Assembly: GCF_014851805.1 (NCBI RefSeq)
Contig: NZ_JACVAK010000001.1
Span: 1,178,001 to 1,242,000, forward strand
DNA: 64,000 nucleotides
Reading direction: 5' to 3'
DNA from: Pseudoxanthomonas sp. PXM02
GTDB lineage: Bacteria; Pseudomonadota; Gammaproteobacteria; Xanthomonadales; Xanthomonadaceae
The notes beneath the pieces are model-generated. The model was not told the DNA's origin. It saw only the letters and a list, made by a program, of their open reading frames with translations, and did not search any database. Positions within the stretch are counted from its first letter, which is position 1. Each line of letters opens with the position of its first letter. Below, one piece after another: positions 39,017 to 47,336 of this stretch. Position numbers and translations under genes: made by a program.

Positions 39017-39481
39017 ATGAGCGGTCTGGTCTACAACGGAACCCCGCAAGCCGCTGCAGCGATTACCTCGGGTGCGTTCTGGCCCGAGGTCAATCCTGAC
39101 GACGTGCGCAAGTCGCATCGGCTGGACGGTTCCATTTCCGCCGAGCGTCTGCGGGCTTCGATCATCGCGGCCGTGATGATGGTCAACGATGACTTGGCCG
39201 AGTGGCGCATGCAGCGCGAAGCCGAAGGCCGCGCCGCGCTGGCCGACGTGCCCGCCGATGAGGTTGGCGGCAAGTCGCGCCTGGTCAACCTGTACCTGCG
39301 CGCCGTAGGCTGCTGTGCGGCCGCCGAGCTGACCGAGCGTTATCGATCCTTCGACGCCAACGACAGCGCCGCCCAGCGTGCTGACGATCTGACGCCATCG
39401 ATCGATGAGCTGCGCCGCGATCAGCGATGGGCGATCCGCGACCTGAAAGGCATCCGTCGCGTCACGGTGGAGCTGATCTAG
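39017..39481 (+). CDS. L: Head completion protein, P2 gpL family
   Basis: The product has 154 residues from the ATG at 39017. ALADVPADEVGGKSRLVNLYLRAVGCCAAAELTERYRSFD and the end WAIRDLKGIRRVTVELI are typical of gpL, which stabilises filled heads. A GTG two codons upstream was not chosen. The stop shares one base with the GTG of gene X. Confidence 0.9.
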   Translation: MSGLVYNGTPQAAAAITSGAFWPEVNPDDVRKSHRLDGSISAERLRASIIAAVMMVNDDLAEWRMQREAEGRAALADVPADEVGGKSRLVNLYLRAVGCCAAAELTERYRSFDANDSAAQRADDLTPSIDELRRDQRWAIRDLKGIRRVTVELI

Positions 39482-39693
39482 TGCGCGTGCACGCACGTCA
39501 GGGCGATACGCTCGATCAGATCTGTTACCGCCACCTCGGCGCCACTGCAGGCGTGGTGGAACAGACGCTGGAACTCAACCCCGGACTGGCCAAGCTCGGC
39601 ACCGTGTTGCCACACGGAACCGCCGTGCAGCTCCCCACCCTCAACACCGCCCAGCTGCCCGCCAAGCGTGCGCTGGTCCAGCTATGGGACTGA
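39481..39693 (+). CDS. X: Tail protein X (LysM-like), P2 gpX family
   Basis: The product has 70 residues from GTG 39481, overlapping the L stop by one base. HARQGDTLDQICYRHLGATAGVVEQTLELNPGLA is a LysM-like fold, followed by the conserved GTAVQLP. The length matches P2 X (67). It is a minor tail component. Confidence 0.9.
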   Translation: MRVHARQGDTLDQICYRHLGATAGVVEQTLELNPGLAKLGTVLPHGTAVQLPTLNTAQLPAKRALVQLWD

Positions 39694-39697
39694 CCTA

Positions 39698-40051
39698 GTG
39701 GCCGAACCGACCTCCCCCACCCTCGCCATGCTGGCCACCGGCCTGGGCCTCGCCGCGCTGGTGCCTGGCATCGATGGTGACGCACTGATCGGCGCCTTCG
39801 CCGGAGGCACGCTGTTCGTCGTCTCCACGCCTTCGATGCCGCTGTGGCAGCGCGTGATCTATTTCCTGATCAGTGCGATTGCCGGCTACATGGCCACGCC
39901 GGATCTGCTGGCGTGGATCCCCTTCAAATCGTCCGGGCTGGCGGCGTTCTTCGCGTCGGCCGTCATCGTGTCGGTGACGCTGGCCGTGATCGAGAAAGGC
40001 AAGAAGCTCGATTTCAGCTGGTTGCGCCGTGGAGGCCCGCCCAGTGCCTGA
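39698..40051 (+). CDS. Putative holin-like membrane protein
   Basis: The product has 117 residues from GTG 39698. Three to four membrane segments cover most of residues 10-105 (MLATGLGLAALVPG, LIGAFAGGTLFVV, VIYFLISAIAGYMA, AAFFASAVIVSVTLAVI), with a basic tail. Its place between X and the endolysin, where P2 has holin Y, supports a holin or antiholin role. The overlap with the next membrane protein is 8 bp. Sequence alone does not decide which of the two makes the hole. Confidence 0.7.
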   Translation: MAEPTSPTLAMLATGLGLAALVPGIDGDALIGAFAGGTLFVVSTPSMPLWQRVIYFLISAIAGYMATPDLLAWIPFKSSGLAAFFASAVIVSVTLAVIEKGKKLDFSWLRRGGPPSA

Positions 40052-40319
40052 CCTGATCACCCTGCTGACCCTCGCCGCCAACGCCGCCGTGTGCGCCCGG
40101 CTGGTGACCTACCGCCGCATGCCCGGCACGCGTTACCGCATGGGCGTCAGCCTGTGCGCCTGGCTGTTGATCGCCTGCACAGGCGGGCAAGCCCTGCAGA
40201 TCCTGCTGATCGGCGCGCGAGCGCATCCGAACCTCTGGCAGCTCGGCGTCCTGCTGGTGCTGGCCATCCTGTCATTCCGTGCACGCGGCAACGTGGCGCG
40301 CATCCTGAAGGTGGACTGA
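40044..40319 (+). CDS. Putative 3-TM holin-family protein
   Basis: The product has 91 residues from GTG 40044. Three membrane segments are seen: LITLLTLAANAAVCARLV, MGVSLCAWLLIACTGGQALQILL and LWQLGVLLVLAILSF. It looks like the Phage_holin_3_7 group. It overlaps the first holin-like gene by 8 bp and the endolysin by 1 bp, so all three are translationally linked. It and its neighbour may be a holin/antiholin pair. Confidence 0.75.
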   Translation: MPDLITLLTLAANAAVCARLVTYRRMPGTRYRMGVSLCAWLLIACTGGQALQILLIGARAHPNLWQLGVLLVLAILSFRARGNVARILKVD

Positions 40320-40951
40320 TGGTCACCCCGCAACTCCTGTCACAGATCATGCAGTGCCCGCTCGCACGCGCCGAGCGTTGGAATGAAGCACTCAGCGCGG
40401 CCATGCGCGAGTTCGGGATCAACACCAAACGTCGCGCCGCGCACTTCTACGCGCAGACCGGCCACGAAAGCCTGAGCCTGTCCAAGATCGAGGAAGGCCT
40501 GAGCTATTCGCACGCGCGCCTCATGGAGGTGTGGGGTCACCGCATCACGCTCGCCGACGCACCTAAGTACGTGCGCAACCCGCAGGCACTGGCGAACCTG
40601 GTCTATGCCGGGCGCGGCGGCAACGGCAACGTGGCCAGCGGCGACGGCTGGCGCTATCGCGGGCGCGGCCCGATCCAATGCACGCTCAAGGATCAGTACG
40701 CCGCTATCGGCGCCATGCTGGGCCTGCCGCTGGTGCAGCAGCCGGATCTGCTGTTCGACATCGCTACCGGCGCCCGTGCAGCGGCTGCCTACTGGAAGCT
40801 CAACAACCTCAACCTGCTGGCCGACGCCAACGACACCGTGGGCCTGTCCAAGCGGATCAACCTGGGCAACGCGAAGGCCAAGCGTCCCGCCGAAGGCCAA
40901 GCCGACCGCATCACGCGCACCAATCGCGCCCTCGCCCTGCTGGGAGCCTGA
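40319..40951 (+). CDS. Endolysin, glycoside hydrolase family 19 (chitinase class I-like)
   Basis: The product has 210 residues. HFYAQTGHESLSLSKIEEGLSYS holds the catalytic glutamate of GH19 lysins, and WRYRGRGPIQCTLKDQYAAIG is the second family motif. It cleaves the glycan of peptidoglycan. There is no signal peptide, so it relies on the holin. P2 K is a different fold, so this is a module exchange common among phages of this type. The ATG at 40319 overlaps the holin stop by one base. Confidence 0.92.
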   Translation: MVTPQLLSQIMQCPLARAERWNEALSAAMREFGINTKRRAAHFYAQTGHESLSLSKIEEGLSYSHARLMEVWGHRITLADAPKYVRNPQALANLVYAGRGGNGNVASGDGWRYRGRGPIQCTLKDQYAAIGAMLGLPLVQQPDLLFDIATGARAAAAYWKLNNLNLLADANDTVGLSKRINLGNAKAKRPAEGQADRITRTNRALALLGA

Positions 40952-40954
40952 TCC

Positions 40955-41482
40955 ATGCCCTCGCCCCGCGCCATCGTCACCCTGCTGATCCTGCTGGTCA
41001 TCGCTGCCCTGATTGGTGGCGGGGTCTGGCAGCAGAGCCGCATCGACGCCGCCAAGAACGCAACGCGCAGCGCGGAGAACCGCCTGCGCGCCGTGGAGGG
41101 CGAACGGGACACGGCACGCGAGGAAACGCGCCTGGCGCGCGAGAACGTGCGTGTGGTGACGAAGTACGTGGACCGCGTGGAGACCGTCTACGTGGCCGGC
41201 AAGACCATCACCAAGGAGATCCCGGTTTATGTCACCCCGGAAGCTGACGCCGCTTGCACTGTTCCTCTTGGCTTCGTGCGCATCCATGACGCCGCCGCCG
41301 CCAACACCCCCCCGGAACCCGCCCCCGGAGATCCTGATGCGCCCGCCGCCGGCATTGCGCTCTCTGCCGTCGCCGAAACCGTCGCCGACAATTACACGCA
41401 GTACCACGCGCTCGGCGAGCAGTTGATCGGCCTGCAGGACTACGTGCGCACCTCGTGCCCGGCGGCACAGGCCAGCCCGTGA
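40955..41482 (+). CDS. Rz-like inner-membrane spanin subunit
   Basis: The product has 175 residues. A membrane anchor (about 6-24, AIVTLLILLVIAALIGGGVW) is followed by a coiled coil (RSAENRLRAVEGERDTAREE and on), which fits an i-spanin that spans the periplasm and fuses membranes with Rz1. The Rz1 gene lies inside it in the +1 frame. The stop overlaps the GTG of R by 4 bp. Confidence 0.8.
   Translation: MPSPRAIVTLLILLVIAALIGGGVWQQSRIDAAKNATRSAENRLRAVEGERDTAREETRLARENVRVVTKYVDRVETVYVAGKTITKEIPVYVTPEADAACTVPLGFVRIHDAAAANTPPEPAPGDPDAPAAGIALSAVAETVADNYTQYHALGEQLIGLQDYVRTSCPAAQASP
41229..41426 (+). CDS. Rz1-like outer-membrane spanin lipoprotein, nested in Rz
   Basis: The product has 65 residues in a different frame, wholly inside the Rz gene. 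A short signal peptide ends in the lipobox LLASC, followed by a proline-rich stretch (PPPPTPPRNPPP) typical of Rz1 o-spanins. The ATG is at 41229. The nested Rz/Rz1 arrangement is as in lambda and many other phages. Confidence 0.8.
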   Translation: MSPRKLTPLALFLLASCASMTPPPPTPPRNPPPEILMRPPPALRSLPSPKPSPTITRSTTRSASS

Positions 41483-41979
41483 ACAAGCCGCAGTCCCTGC
41501 GCGACTTCCTGACGGGCGCGATCCGCGAGCTGCAGGAAAGTCCGGACCGCCTGCTGGTGTTCATCACCGGCGGCAGCCTGGCGTCCACGTTGGCGCCGGG
41601 CCGGTCCTTCGAGTACCGCTATACCCTCAAGCTGGTCATCACCGATTTCGGGCTGCATCCGGACGCGGTGATGGTGCCGCTGCTGGACTGGCTGCGCATC
41701 CACCAGCCCGAGCTGCTGGCCAACCCCGCCCTGCGCGATCAGGTTCGCTTCGAGGCCGAAGTGCTGGCCAACGACAAGGTGGATCTGGAGCTGACACTGC
41801 CGCTCACTGAGCGCGTGGGCGTGCATAAGCAGGAAGACGGCACGGTGCATGTCGAGCATTACCCGGAGCCGGAGATCCCTGGCGACTACCCACCGCGGCA
41901 TTGGCAGCTGTATCTGCGCCCCGGCGAGATCCTGATCGCCGAATGGGACGCGCCGGCCACCTGGCCCGTGGATGGATGA
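41479..41979 (+). CDS. R: Tail completion protein, P2 gpR family
   Basis: The product has 166 residues from GTG 41479, overlapping the Rz stop by 4 bp. The N-terminus MNKPQSLRDFLTGAI and the segment YTLKLVITDFGLHPDAVMVPLLDWLR are typical of gpR, which joins or completes tails. It overlaps S by 8 bp. Confidence 0.9.
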   Translation: MNKPQSLRDFLTGAIRELQESPDRLLVFITGGSLASTLAPGRSFEYRYTLKLVITDFGLHPDAVMVPLLDWLRIHQPELLANPALRDQVRFEAEVLANDKVDLELTLPLTERVGVHKQEDGTVHVEHYPEPEIPGDYPPRHWQLYLRPGEILIAEWDAPATWPVDG

Positions 41980-42427
41980 CCTGCAGCAGCTGGAGGACTG
42001 GCTGGAGCCGCTGCTGGCGCAGATGGCGCCGGCCGCTCGCTCCGCGCTCGCCCGCCGCATCGGCAACGCGCTGCGCAAGCACGAAAGCGAGCGCATCCGC
42101 CGGCAGACCGAGCCTGATGGCCAGCCCTTCGCGCCACGTAAGCCGCAGCGGCTGCGTGCACGTGCCGGTCAGATCAAACGCGGCGTGATGTTCAAAAAGC
42201 TGCGGCAGGCGCGGCACCTCAAGATCAGCGCCAATCCCAACGAGGTGACCGTGGGTTTCCTCGGCCGCGTGTCACACATCGCGCGCATTCACCAAGAGGG
42301 CCGCATGGATCGCGTGCGTCCCGAAGGTCCGCGCGTGCGGTATGAGCGCCGTCGGCTGCTGGGTTTCTCCCCCGAAAACCGCGAACTGGTGCGCAACCTG
42401 CTGCTGGATCACTTCGGGTCCGTGTAG
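41972..42427 (+). CDS. S: Tail completion/terminator protein, P2 gpS family
   Basis: The product has 151 residues. LEDWLEPLLAQMAPAARSALARRIGNALR and RRQTEPDGQPFAPRK are characteristic of the phage virion morphogenesis (gpS) family, which caps the tail tube. It overlaps R by 8 bp. The 83-bp gap after it holds hairpins and the repeated GCGCGCGCAAG motif. Confidence 0.9.
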   Translation: MDDLQQLEDWLEPLLAQMAPAARSALARRIGNALRKHESERIRRQTEPDGQPFAPRKPQRLRARAGQIKRGVMFKKLRQARHLKISANPNEVTVGFLGRVSHIARIHQEGRMDRVRPEGPRVRYERRRLLGFSPENRELVRNLLLDHFGSV

Positions 42428-42465
42428 CCGAACGCGTAACACGCCATGTGCGTGTTCGCCCTTAC

Positions 42466-42476
42466 GCGCGCGCAAG
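42466..42476 (+). promoter_or_regulatory. Repeated intergenic motif before the J-I-H block
   Basis: GCGCGCGCAAG followed by ACC and CGGGAA lies between S and J, next to nested hairpins (CGCGTAA/TTACGCG and CACGC/GCGTG). The same 11-mer with the same followers precedes V (47314-47324), also after a hairpin. It may belong to late promoters or mark module joints. Confidence 0.4.
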
Positions 42477-42510
42477 ACCCTAACGGGAACCTCCTGCTTC
42501 CCGGCGCGCC

Positions 42511-43401
42511 ATGTCCACCTTCACCGCAGTCGATCTCTCGCGCCTCCCGGCACCGGCCGTGGTCGAGCCGCTTGACTTCGAGTCCATCTTCGGCGGCATG
42601 CTGGCCGAGCTGCGCGCGCTTGATCCGCAGTTCGATGCACTGACCGAATCAGACCCCGCCTACAAGATCCTGCAGGTGGTCGCCTATCGCGAACTCAACC
42701 TGCGCCAGCGCGTCAACGACGCCGCGCGCGGCGTGATGCTCGCCTATGCCACCGGGTCGGACCTGGACCAGCTCGGCGCGCTGTTCGGTGTGGAGCGCTA
42801 CCAGCTCACCGAAGGCGACCCGGACAACAGCATCCCGCCGACCTACGAGACGGACGCGGACTTTCGTCGCCGCATCCAGCTGGCGCCTGAGGGTTTCAGC
42901 GTTGCCGGCCCCGAGGGCGCGTATATCTTCCATGCGCTCAACGCCGATGCGGACGTGCTGGACGCCAGTGCGACTAGCCCCACGCCGGGCGAGGTGGTGG
43001 TCACCGTGCTGGCGCGCACCGGCACGGGCGCCCCGTCGCCGGAGCTGATCGCCGACGTGGCCGCTGCCCTGGCATCGGACAACGTGCGCCCGATGACCGA
43101 TCACGTCACCGTGCAGGGCGCGGAGATCGTCAACTTCGCCGTGGTGGCGCGCGTGTACACCTACGCCGGTCCGGACTCGGCGCTGGTGCTGGCCGAATCG
43201 CTGCAGCGGCTTGAGCGGTACATCGAAGAATCGCACCGACTCGGCCGTGACGTGCCTCTGTCGGGCATCTACTCCGTGCTGCACACCGAGGGCGTGCAGC
43301 GCGTGGAGATCGATCTGCCCGCCGCTGACGTGGCGATTAGCCGCACGCAGGCCTCCCACTGCACGTCCGTCACCGTTACGCATGGCGGCGTCGATGAGTA
43401 G
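42511..43401 (+). CDS. J: Baseplate assembly protein J
   Basis: The product has 296 residues. VVEPLDFESIFGGMLAEL, YKILQVVAYRELNLRQRVNDAARGVMLAYATGSDLDQLGA and FRRRIQLAPEGFSVAGPEGAYIFHAL are hallmarks of P2 gpJ baseplate wedge proteins. It overlaps I by 8 bp. In P2 this gene follows W, not S. Confidence 0.93.
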   Translation: MSTFTAVDLSRLPAPAVVEPLDFESIFGGMLAELRALDPQFDALTESDPAYKILQVVAYRELNLRQRVNDAARGVMLAYATGSDLDQLGALFGVERYQLTEGDPDNSIPPTYETDADFRRRIQLAPEGFSVAGPEGAYIFHALNADADVLDASATSPTPGEVVVTVLARTGTGAPSPELIADVAAALASDNVRPMTDHVTVQGAEIVNFAVVARVYTYAGPDSALVLAESLQRLERYIEESHRLGRDVPLSGIYSVLHTEGVQRVEIDLPAADVAISRTQASHCTSVTVTHGGVDE

Positions 43402-43942
43402 CCTGCTGCCGCCGAACGCCAGCAAGGCAGAGCGCGCTCTGGAAAGCGCGACCGCGCGCATCGGCGCCGTGCCTGTGCCCATCACGGACCAATGGGACCC
43501 GGACAAGATCGCGCTCGGGCTCTTGCCTTGGCTGGCCTGGGCGCTGTCGATCGATGCCTGGCGCAGCAGCTGGCCGGAACACATCAAGCGCGCTCGCGTG
43601 CGCAATGCCATCGAGATCCAGCGCGCCAAGGGAACCGCCAACAGCGTTCGGCAGGTGGTCGCCGCATTCGGCGGCAACGTGCAGTTGCGCGAGTGGTGGC
43701 AGAAGTCACCGCCCGGCCCACCGCACACCTTCGAGATGGTGCTGAACCTCTCCGGCGAAGGCGGCGAGACCGCCTCCGCGCAGTTCGTTGACGACGTGAT
43801 CGCGGAGGTGGAGCGCACCAAGCCCGTCCGCTCGCACTACACCTTCACCCAAGGCGTGCAGAGCGTCGGGGGCATCGGCATCTGCGCGCGTTCGCGTGTG
43901 GCGTCGTATCGCCGCCTGACGCTGCAGGCCGTGAACCCATAG
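43394..43942 (+). CDS. I: Tail protein I
   Basis: The product has 182 residues. SLLPPNASKAERALESATARI, DKIALGLLPWLAWALSIDAW and EIQRAKGTANSVRQVVAAFG are typical of gpI, a baseplate protein that links to the tail fibre. The ATG at 43394 overlaps J by 8 bp. Tail fibre H starts 8 bp after its stop. Confidence 0.93.
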   Translation: MSSLLPPNASKAERALESATARIGAVPVPITDQWDPDKIALGLLPWLAWALSIDAWRSSWPEHIKRARVRNAIEIQRAKGTANSVRQVVAAFGGNVQLREWWQKSPPGPPHTFEMVLNLSGEGGETASAQFVDDVIAEVERTKPVRSHYTFTQGVQSVGGIGICARSRVASYRRLTLQAVNP

Positions 43943-43950
43943 GAGCCGCA

Positions 43951-46614
43951 GTGTCCGCCCTTCCGTTCTACCTGACCCCCGCCGGCCGCGCGAAGCTCGT
44001 CAACGCGCAGAACACCGGCACCAACGGCTTCGAGATCACGCACGTCGGCGTAAGTTCGTCCGGCACCGGTGTCGCTGGTGGCGCCCTCGTGGGCGAGATC
44101 AAGCGCCTGACCACCTTCGCAGGCGAAGCCGTGGCAGACGACACGATCCACATCACCATCCGCGACGATAGCGATAGCGTGTACCCGCTCCGGGCGTTCG
44201 CACTGTACGCCGACGACGGCACGCTGATCGGTGGCTATTGGCAGGCCGGCGTGATCATGGAGAAGTCCGCGCAGGCCATGCTGCTGCTGTCCACGGATAT
44301 CCAGTTCCTCGATCTGAACATCACCAACGTGACTTTTGGGGACAGCAACTGGCTGAACCCACCGGCCACAACCGAACGGATGGGTGTGTTGGAGCTGGCG
44401 ACCAATGGAGAAACGGACGCGGGCACCGACGCGCAGCGGGGTGTCACCCCGGCCGGTCTCAAGTACGCGTTGGATACCCGATTCGGTGCAGGTGCACCGA
44501 CCGCCTTCGTCAAGACGCTGCTCAACCTGGCATCGGCTGCTCTCTTCCGCACCGCGCTGGAGCTGGGCACCGCTGCCACGCGCAACATGGGCGCGGGCAA
44601 TGGTCTGGATGCGGACCTGCTGGACGGCCAGCAGGGCGCGTATTACAGGGACTACGCCAACCTCACCAACAAGCCGCCGACCTTTCCGCCGTCCGCGCAC
44701 GGGCACGCCTGGGGCGATCTGAGCGGCGTTCCTGCCTTCGCCTCCCGGTGGCCCACGTACGCAGAGGTCACCGACAAGCCAGCCAGCTACCCGCCTTCTG
44801 CGCACACGCATGCCGCCGGTGATATCACTTCGGGCACATTCGCCGACGCCCGAATTCCGGCGCTGGCGATCAGCAAGACCACCGGCCTGCAGACGGCGCT
44901 GGACGGCAAGTCGCCCGTGGCCCATACGCACGATTGGGCTGCCATCGACAACAAGCCCGGCACCTATCCCCCGTCTGCACACTCGCACGCCATCGCCGAG
45001 ATCGTGGGTCTGATCGCCGCACTGGCCGCGAAGGCTGACGCCGCACACACGCACGCCGCTGGTGATATCACCTCGGGCACGCTCGCTGCTGAGCGCATCC
45101 CCGCGCTTCCGATCAGCTTGATCACCAACCTGCAGACGATTCTGGATGCGGTGGTGCGCAAGGATGCGAACCAGAACACCATTCCCGCCAGCATGACCGA
45201 TTGGCGCCTAGCGGCTGGTACCGCCGAAGGCAACGACATTCTGCAGCTGCGCCTGCAGTCCGGCGGTGCGTTCAGCACGGCGCGCGGCGCCATCCTCGAA
45301 CTCAACGGCGCCAATGCTGCGAGCAACGGCGGCGGCTGGCGACTGCTGGGCGCGGCGGGTAGCCAATCCGTGATCTCCGGCGGCGCCGGCTCCACGGTGA
45401 CCTTCCAGACCGCCACGTACAACTTCACCAGTGCACTGCAGGTCAACAGCTTCCCCGTCTGGCACGCCGGCACCTTCACGCCGACCAACATCCCCACGCA
45501 GACCGGCGATCTGCTGGTAAGCAAGGCAAGCTCCATCATCGGCATTGGTGTGAGTGGCGGCCGCAACGGTGGTATGTGCAACTTCGCCAACGATGGTATT
45601 GGCGACGTTGGCCTGTTCAGTGAGTACGCTGACGGCCGCCTGCGCATGCGTCCGAACGGCCGGTTGAGCGCCACCGGCGAACTGTCAGTATCGATCACGG
45701 GCGCCACATGGAACGGCAACGCCATGTGGCACGCCGGCAATTTCGATCCCGCTTCCAAGGCGAACAGCGCGCACACCCATGCGGCCGGAGACGTGACCAG
45801 TGGCACGTTTGCAGCCGCACGTATCTCTGTGGCCAGCGTCACGCAGCACCAGTCGGCGCTTTCCATCGGCTGGACGCAGGTGTTCGACGCCGGCACGCTG
45901 GGTGAATGGCGCACCATCTCGCCGTCCACGAAGATCAGCGTCAACGGCTCTTTCGCGGATGCTGCCGGCACAAACCCCGAGTACAAAGCCGGCAATAGCA
46001 GCTTCGACTGCAACGACATGCCGGTGGGCACTCGGGCGCTGGTGTCTCAGGTGGGCAACCTCAACCTGCCCCCGGCGGTCGCGGGTGTTTCGTTCTGGTA
46101 CGTGGAATGCCGCAACAGCTACACCGGCGCCACCACGCGACAGCAAACCGCATGGGCCTACAACGGCAGCGCAGCAGAGCTGTGCACGCGTCACCTGCAG
46201 GGCGGCACCTGGTCGGCGTGGGCGCGCAGCTGGTCATCCGCCAACTTCGATCCGAACTCGAAAGCGCCCGTCAACAATCCAGTGTTCACGGGCGTCGTGA
46301 CGGCGCCGGTATTCGACCAAGGGTCTGCCCGCCGACTCAAGAAGGACATTGAGGATCTGCACCCCGATGATGCGCTGGCCGACATCATGGCGGTGGCCTT
46401 CAAGACGTACGCGCTGCGCAGCGACGGCAGCCTGCAGCGGGGCGTGATCGCCGATGATCTGCTGGATGGCCCGCTGGGATTCGCTGTGCGGCTCAATGAG
46501 CATGGACAGCCTGAGGCGGTCAACTATCAGGTGTTGTTCGTGACCGCGTGCGCTGCCCTGCAGTGCCTGACCGAGCGCGTCGCTGTGCTGGAGAAGCGGT
46601 CACGACATGGCTAA
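43951..46614 (+). CDS. H: Tail fibre protein H with C-terminal peptidase S74 chaperone domain
   Basis: The product has 887 residues from GTG 43951. The N-terminus (LPFYLTPAGRAKLVNAQNTG) is the conserved P2 H attachment region. The shaft contains repeats of the type YPPSAHTHAAGDITSGTFA(D/A)ARI at about residues 285, 370 and 610. The last 95 residues form an S74 intramolecular chaperone: SARRLKKDI gives the self-cleaving serine (S792) and lysine (K797 or K798), and the end VTACAALQCLTERVAVLEKR is the coiled coil. Such fibres trimerise, cut off the chaperone and bind the host receptor. It overlaps the next gene by 8 bp. Confidence 0.92.
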   Translation: MSALPFYLTPAGRAKLVNAQNTGTNGFEITHVGVSSSGTGVAGGALVGEIKRLTTFAGEAVADDTIHITIRDDSDSVYPLRAFALYADDGTLIGGYWQAGVIMEKSAQAMLLLSTDIQFLDLNITNVTFGDSNWLNPPATTERMGVLELATNGETDAGTDAQRGVTPAGLKYALDTRFGAGAPTAFVKTLLNLASAALFRTALELGTAATRNMGAGNGLDADLLDGQQGAYYRDYANLTNKPPTFPPSAHGHAWGDLSGVPAFASRWPTYAEVTDKPASYPPSAHTHAAGDITSGTFADARIPALAISKTTGLQTALDGKSPVAHTHDWAAIDNKPGTYPPSAHSHAIAEIVGLIAALAAKADAAHTHAAGDITSGTLAAERIPALPISLITNLQTILDAVVRKDANQNTIPASMTDWRLAAGTAEGNDILQLRLQSGGAFSTARGAILELNGANAASNGGGWRLLGAAGSQSVISGGAGSTVTFQTATYNFTSALQVNSFPVWHAGTFTPTNIPTQTGDLLVSKASSIIGIGVSGGRNGGMCNFANDGIGDVGLFSEYADGRLRMRPNGRLSATGELSVSITGATWNGNAMWHAGNFDPASKANSAHTHAAGDVTSGTFAAARISVASVTQHQSALSIGWTQVFDAGTLGEWRTISPSTKISVNGSFADAAGTNPEYKAGNSSFDCNDMPVGTRALVSQVGNLNLPPAVAGVSFWYVECRNSYTGATTRQQTAWAYNGSAAELCTRHLQGGTWSAWARSWSSANFDPNSKAPVNNPVFTGVVTAPVFDQGSARRLKKDIEDLHPDDALADIMAVAFKTYALRSDGSLQRGVIADDLLDGPLGFAVRLNEHGQPEAVNYQVLFVTACAALQCLTERVAVLEKRSRHG

Positions 46615-47263
46615 GAACATCCGCAGCGGCGGCGTTGACTTTGACGATCTGTTCGACCCCGACGTGATGGGGGACGGCCCCTCGGCAACGTTCCTGAAAT
46701 CTGGCGGCGTGCCGCTCAAGTACGCCGCACTGAGCTACGGCACGAAGCGTGCGGACGTGGGCTACAGGGACAGTGCCGACGTTGACGTATCGAACCTGTG
46801 GGCCGCGAAGGGCACGGCCCTGTACTCGTTGCCCATCAACGGCCAGCGCTACCGCGTGAGCAATATCGTGCCGCCTGGACAACAGGGCAGCGCGGCGTGC
46901 CGCTTTCGCCTGACGGACACCGGCGAATATCGAGTGATCCGCACGCGCACGCACGGCGCGGCGCTCCCAGATATTGTCGGCACATTCGTGCCGGCCGGAA
47001 GCGTGGCCGCCGACTTCCGCGTCCGCTACACCCTCACGCACACCGGAGGCAGTGTCGTCGGACAGGCCGCGAACACGGCCCCGGTCTTCAGCGCCATCGG
47101 CGCGACGACAGACGTGACGGTTTCCGTGGGACCTTCGGGGCCTTCTAGCGGAACGCGCAACTCCTTCGATACGATCCTGATCGAGATCCAGCGCATCGCA
47201 ACAGGCGCCCTCGTTTCGTCAACGACGATCTACTTCGAGACTGAGACGGACGGCTCTGCGTAG
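46607..47263 (+). CDS. Hypothetical tail-associated protein
   Basis: The product has 218 residues. The N-terminus MAKNIRSGGVDFDDLFDPDVMGDGP and the following Gly-rich strands resemble small virion proteins found after tail fibres; the rest is beta-rich (YRVIRTRTHGAALPDIVGTFV, SVVGQAANTAPVFSAIGATTDV). It occupies the place of P2 gpG but shows no similarity to fibre-assembly chaperones. An adhesin or fibre-tip role is possible. It overlaps H by 8 bp. Confidence 0.6.
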   Translation: MAKNIRSGGVDFDDLFDPDVMGDGPSATFLKSGGVPLKYAALSYGTKRADVGYRDSADVDVSNLWAAKGTALYSLPINGQRYRVSNIVPPGQQGSAACRFRLTDTGEYRVIRTRTHGAALPDIVGTFVPAGSVAADFRVRYTLTHTGGSVVGQAANTAPVFSAIGATTDVTVSVGPSGPSSGTRNSFDTILIEIQRIATGALVSSTTIYFETETDGSA

Positions 47264-47313
47264 TCGAGCCGTGTAGCCGCCGCGCATACAGACGGCGGCG
47301 CGTGTCCGGCCTC

Positions 47314-47324
47314 GCGCGCGCAAG
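47314..47324 (+). promoter_or_regulatory. Repeated intergenic motif before the V-W block
   Basis: This is the second copy of GCGCGCGCAAG, followed by CACCATGCGGGAATG, where the last ATG is the V start. The upstream hairpin GCCGCCG/CGGCGGC lies in the same gap (47264-47336). Compare 42466-42476. Confidence 0.4.
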
Positions 47325-47336
47325 CACCATGCGGGA

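Noticed and set aside
42446-42643. 65-codon frame starting between S and J
   Set aside because: It starts in the hairpin/repeat gap and overlaps J out of frame; no coding character.
44790-45830. CRISPR-like or other dispersed repeat array
   Set aside because: The repeats are in frame within tail fibre gene H and encode its SAHTH(A) shaft motif; spacing is irregular.
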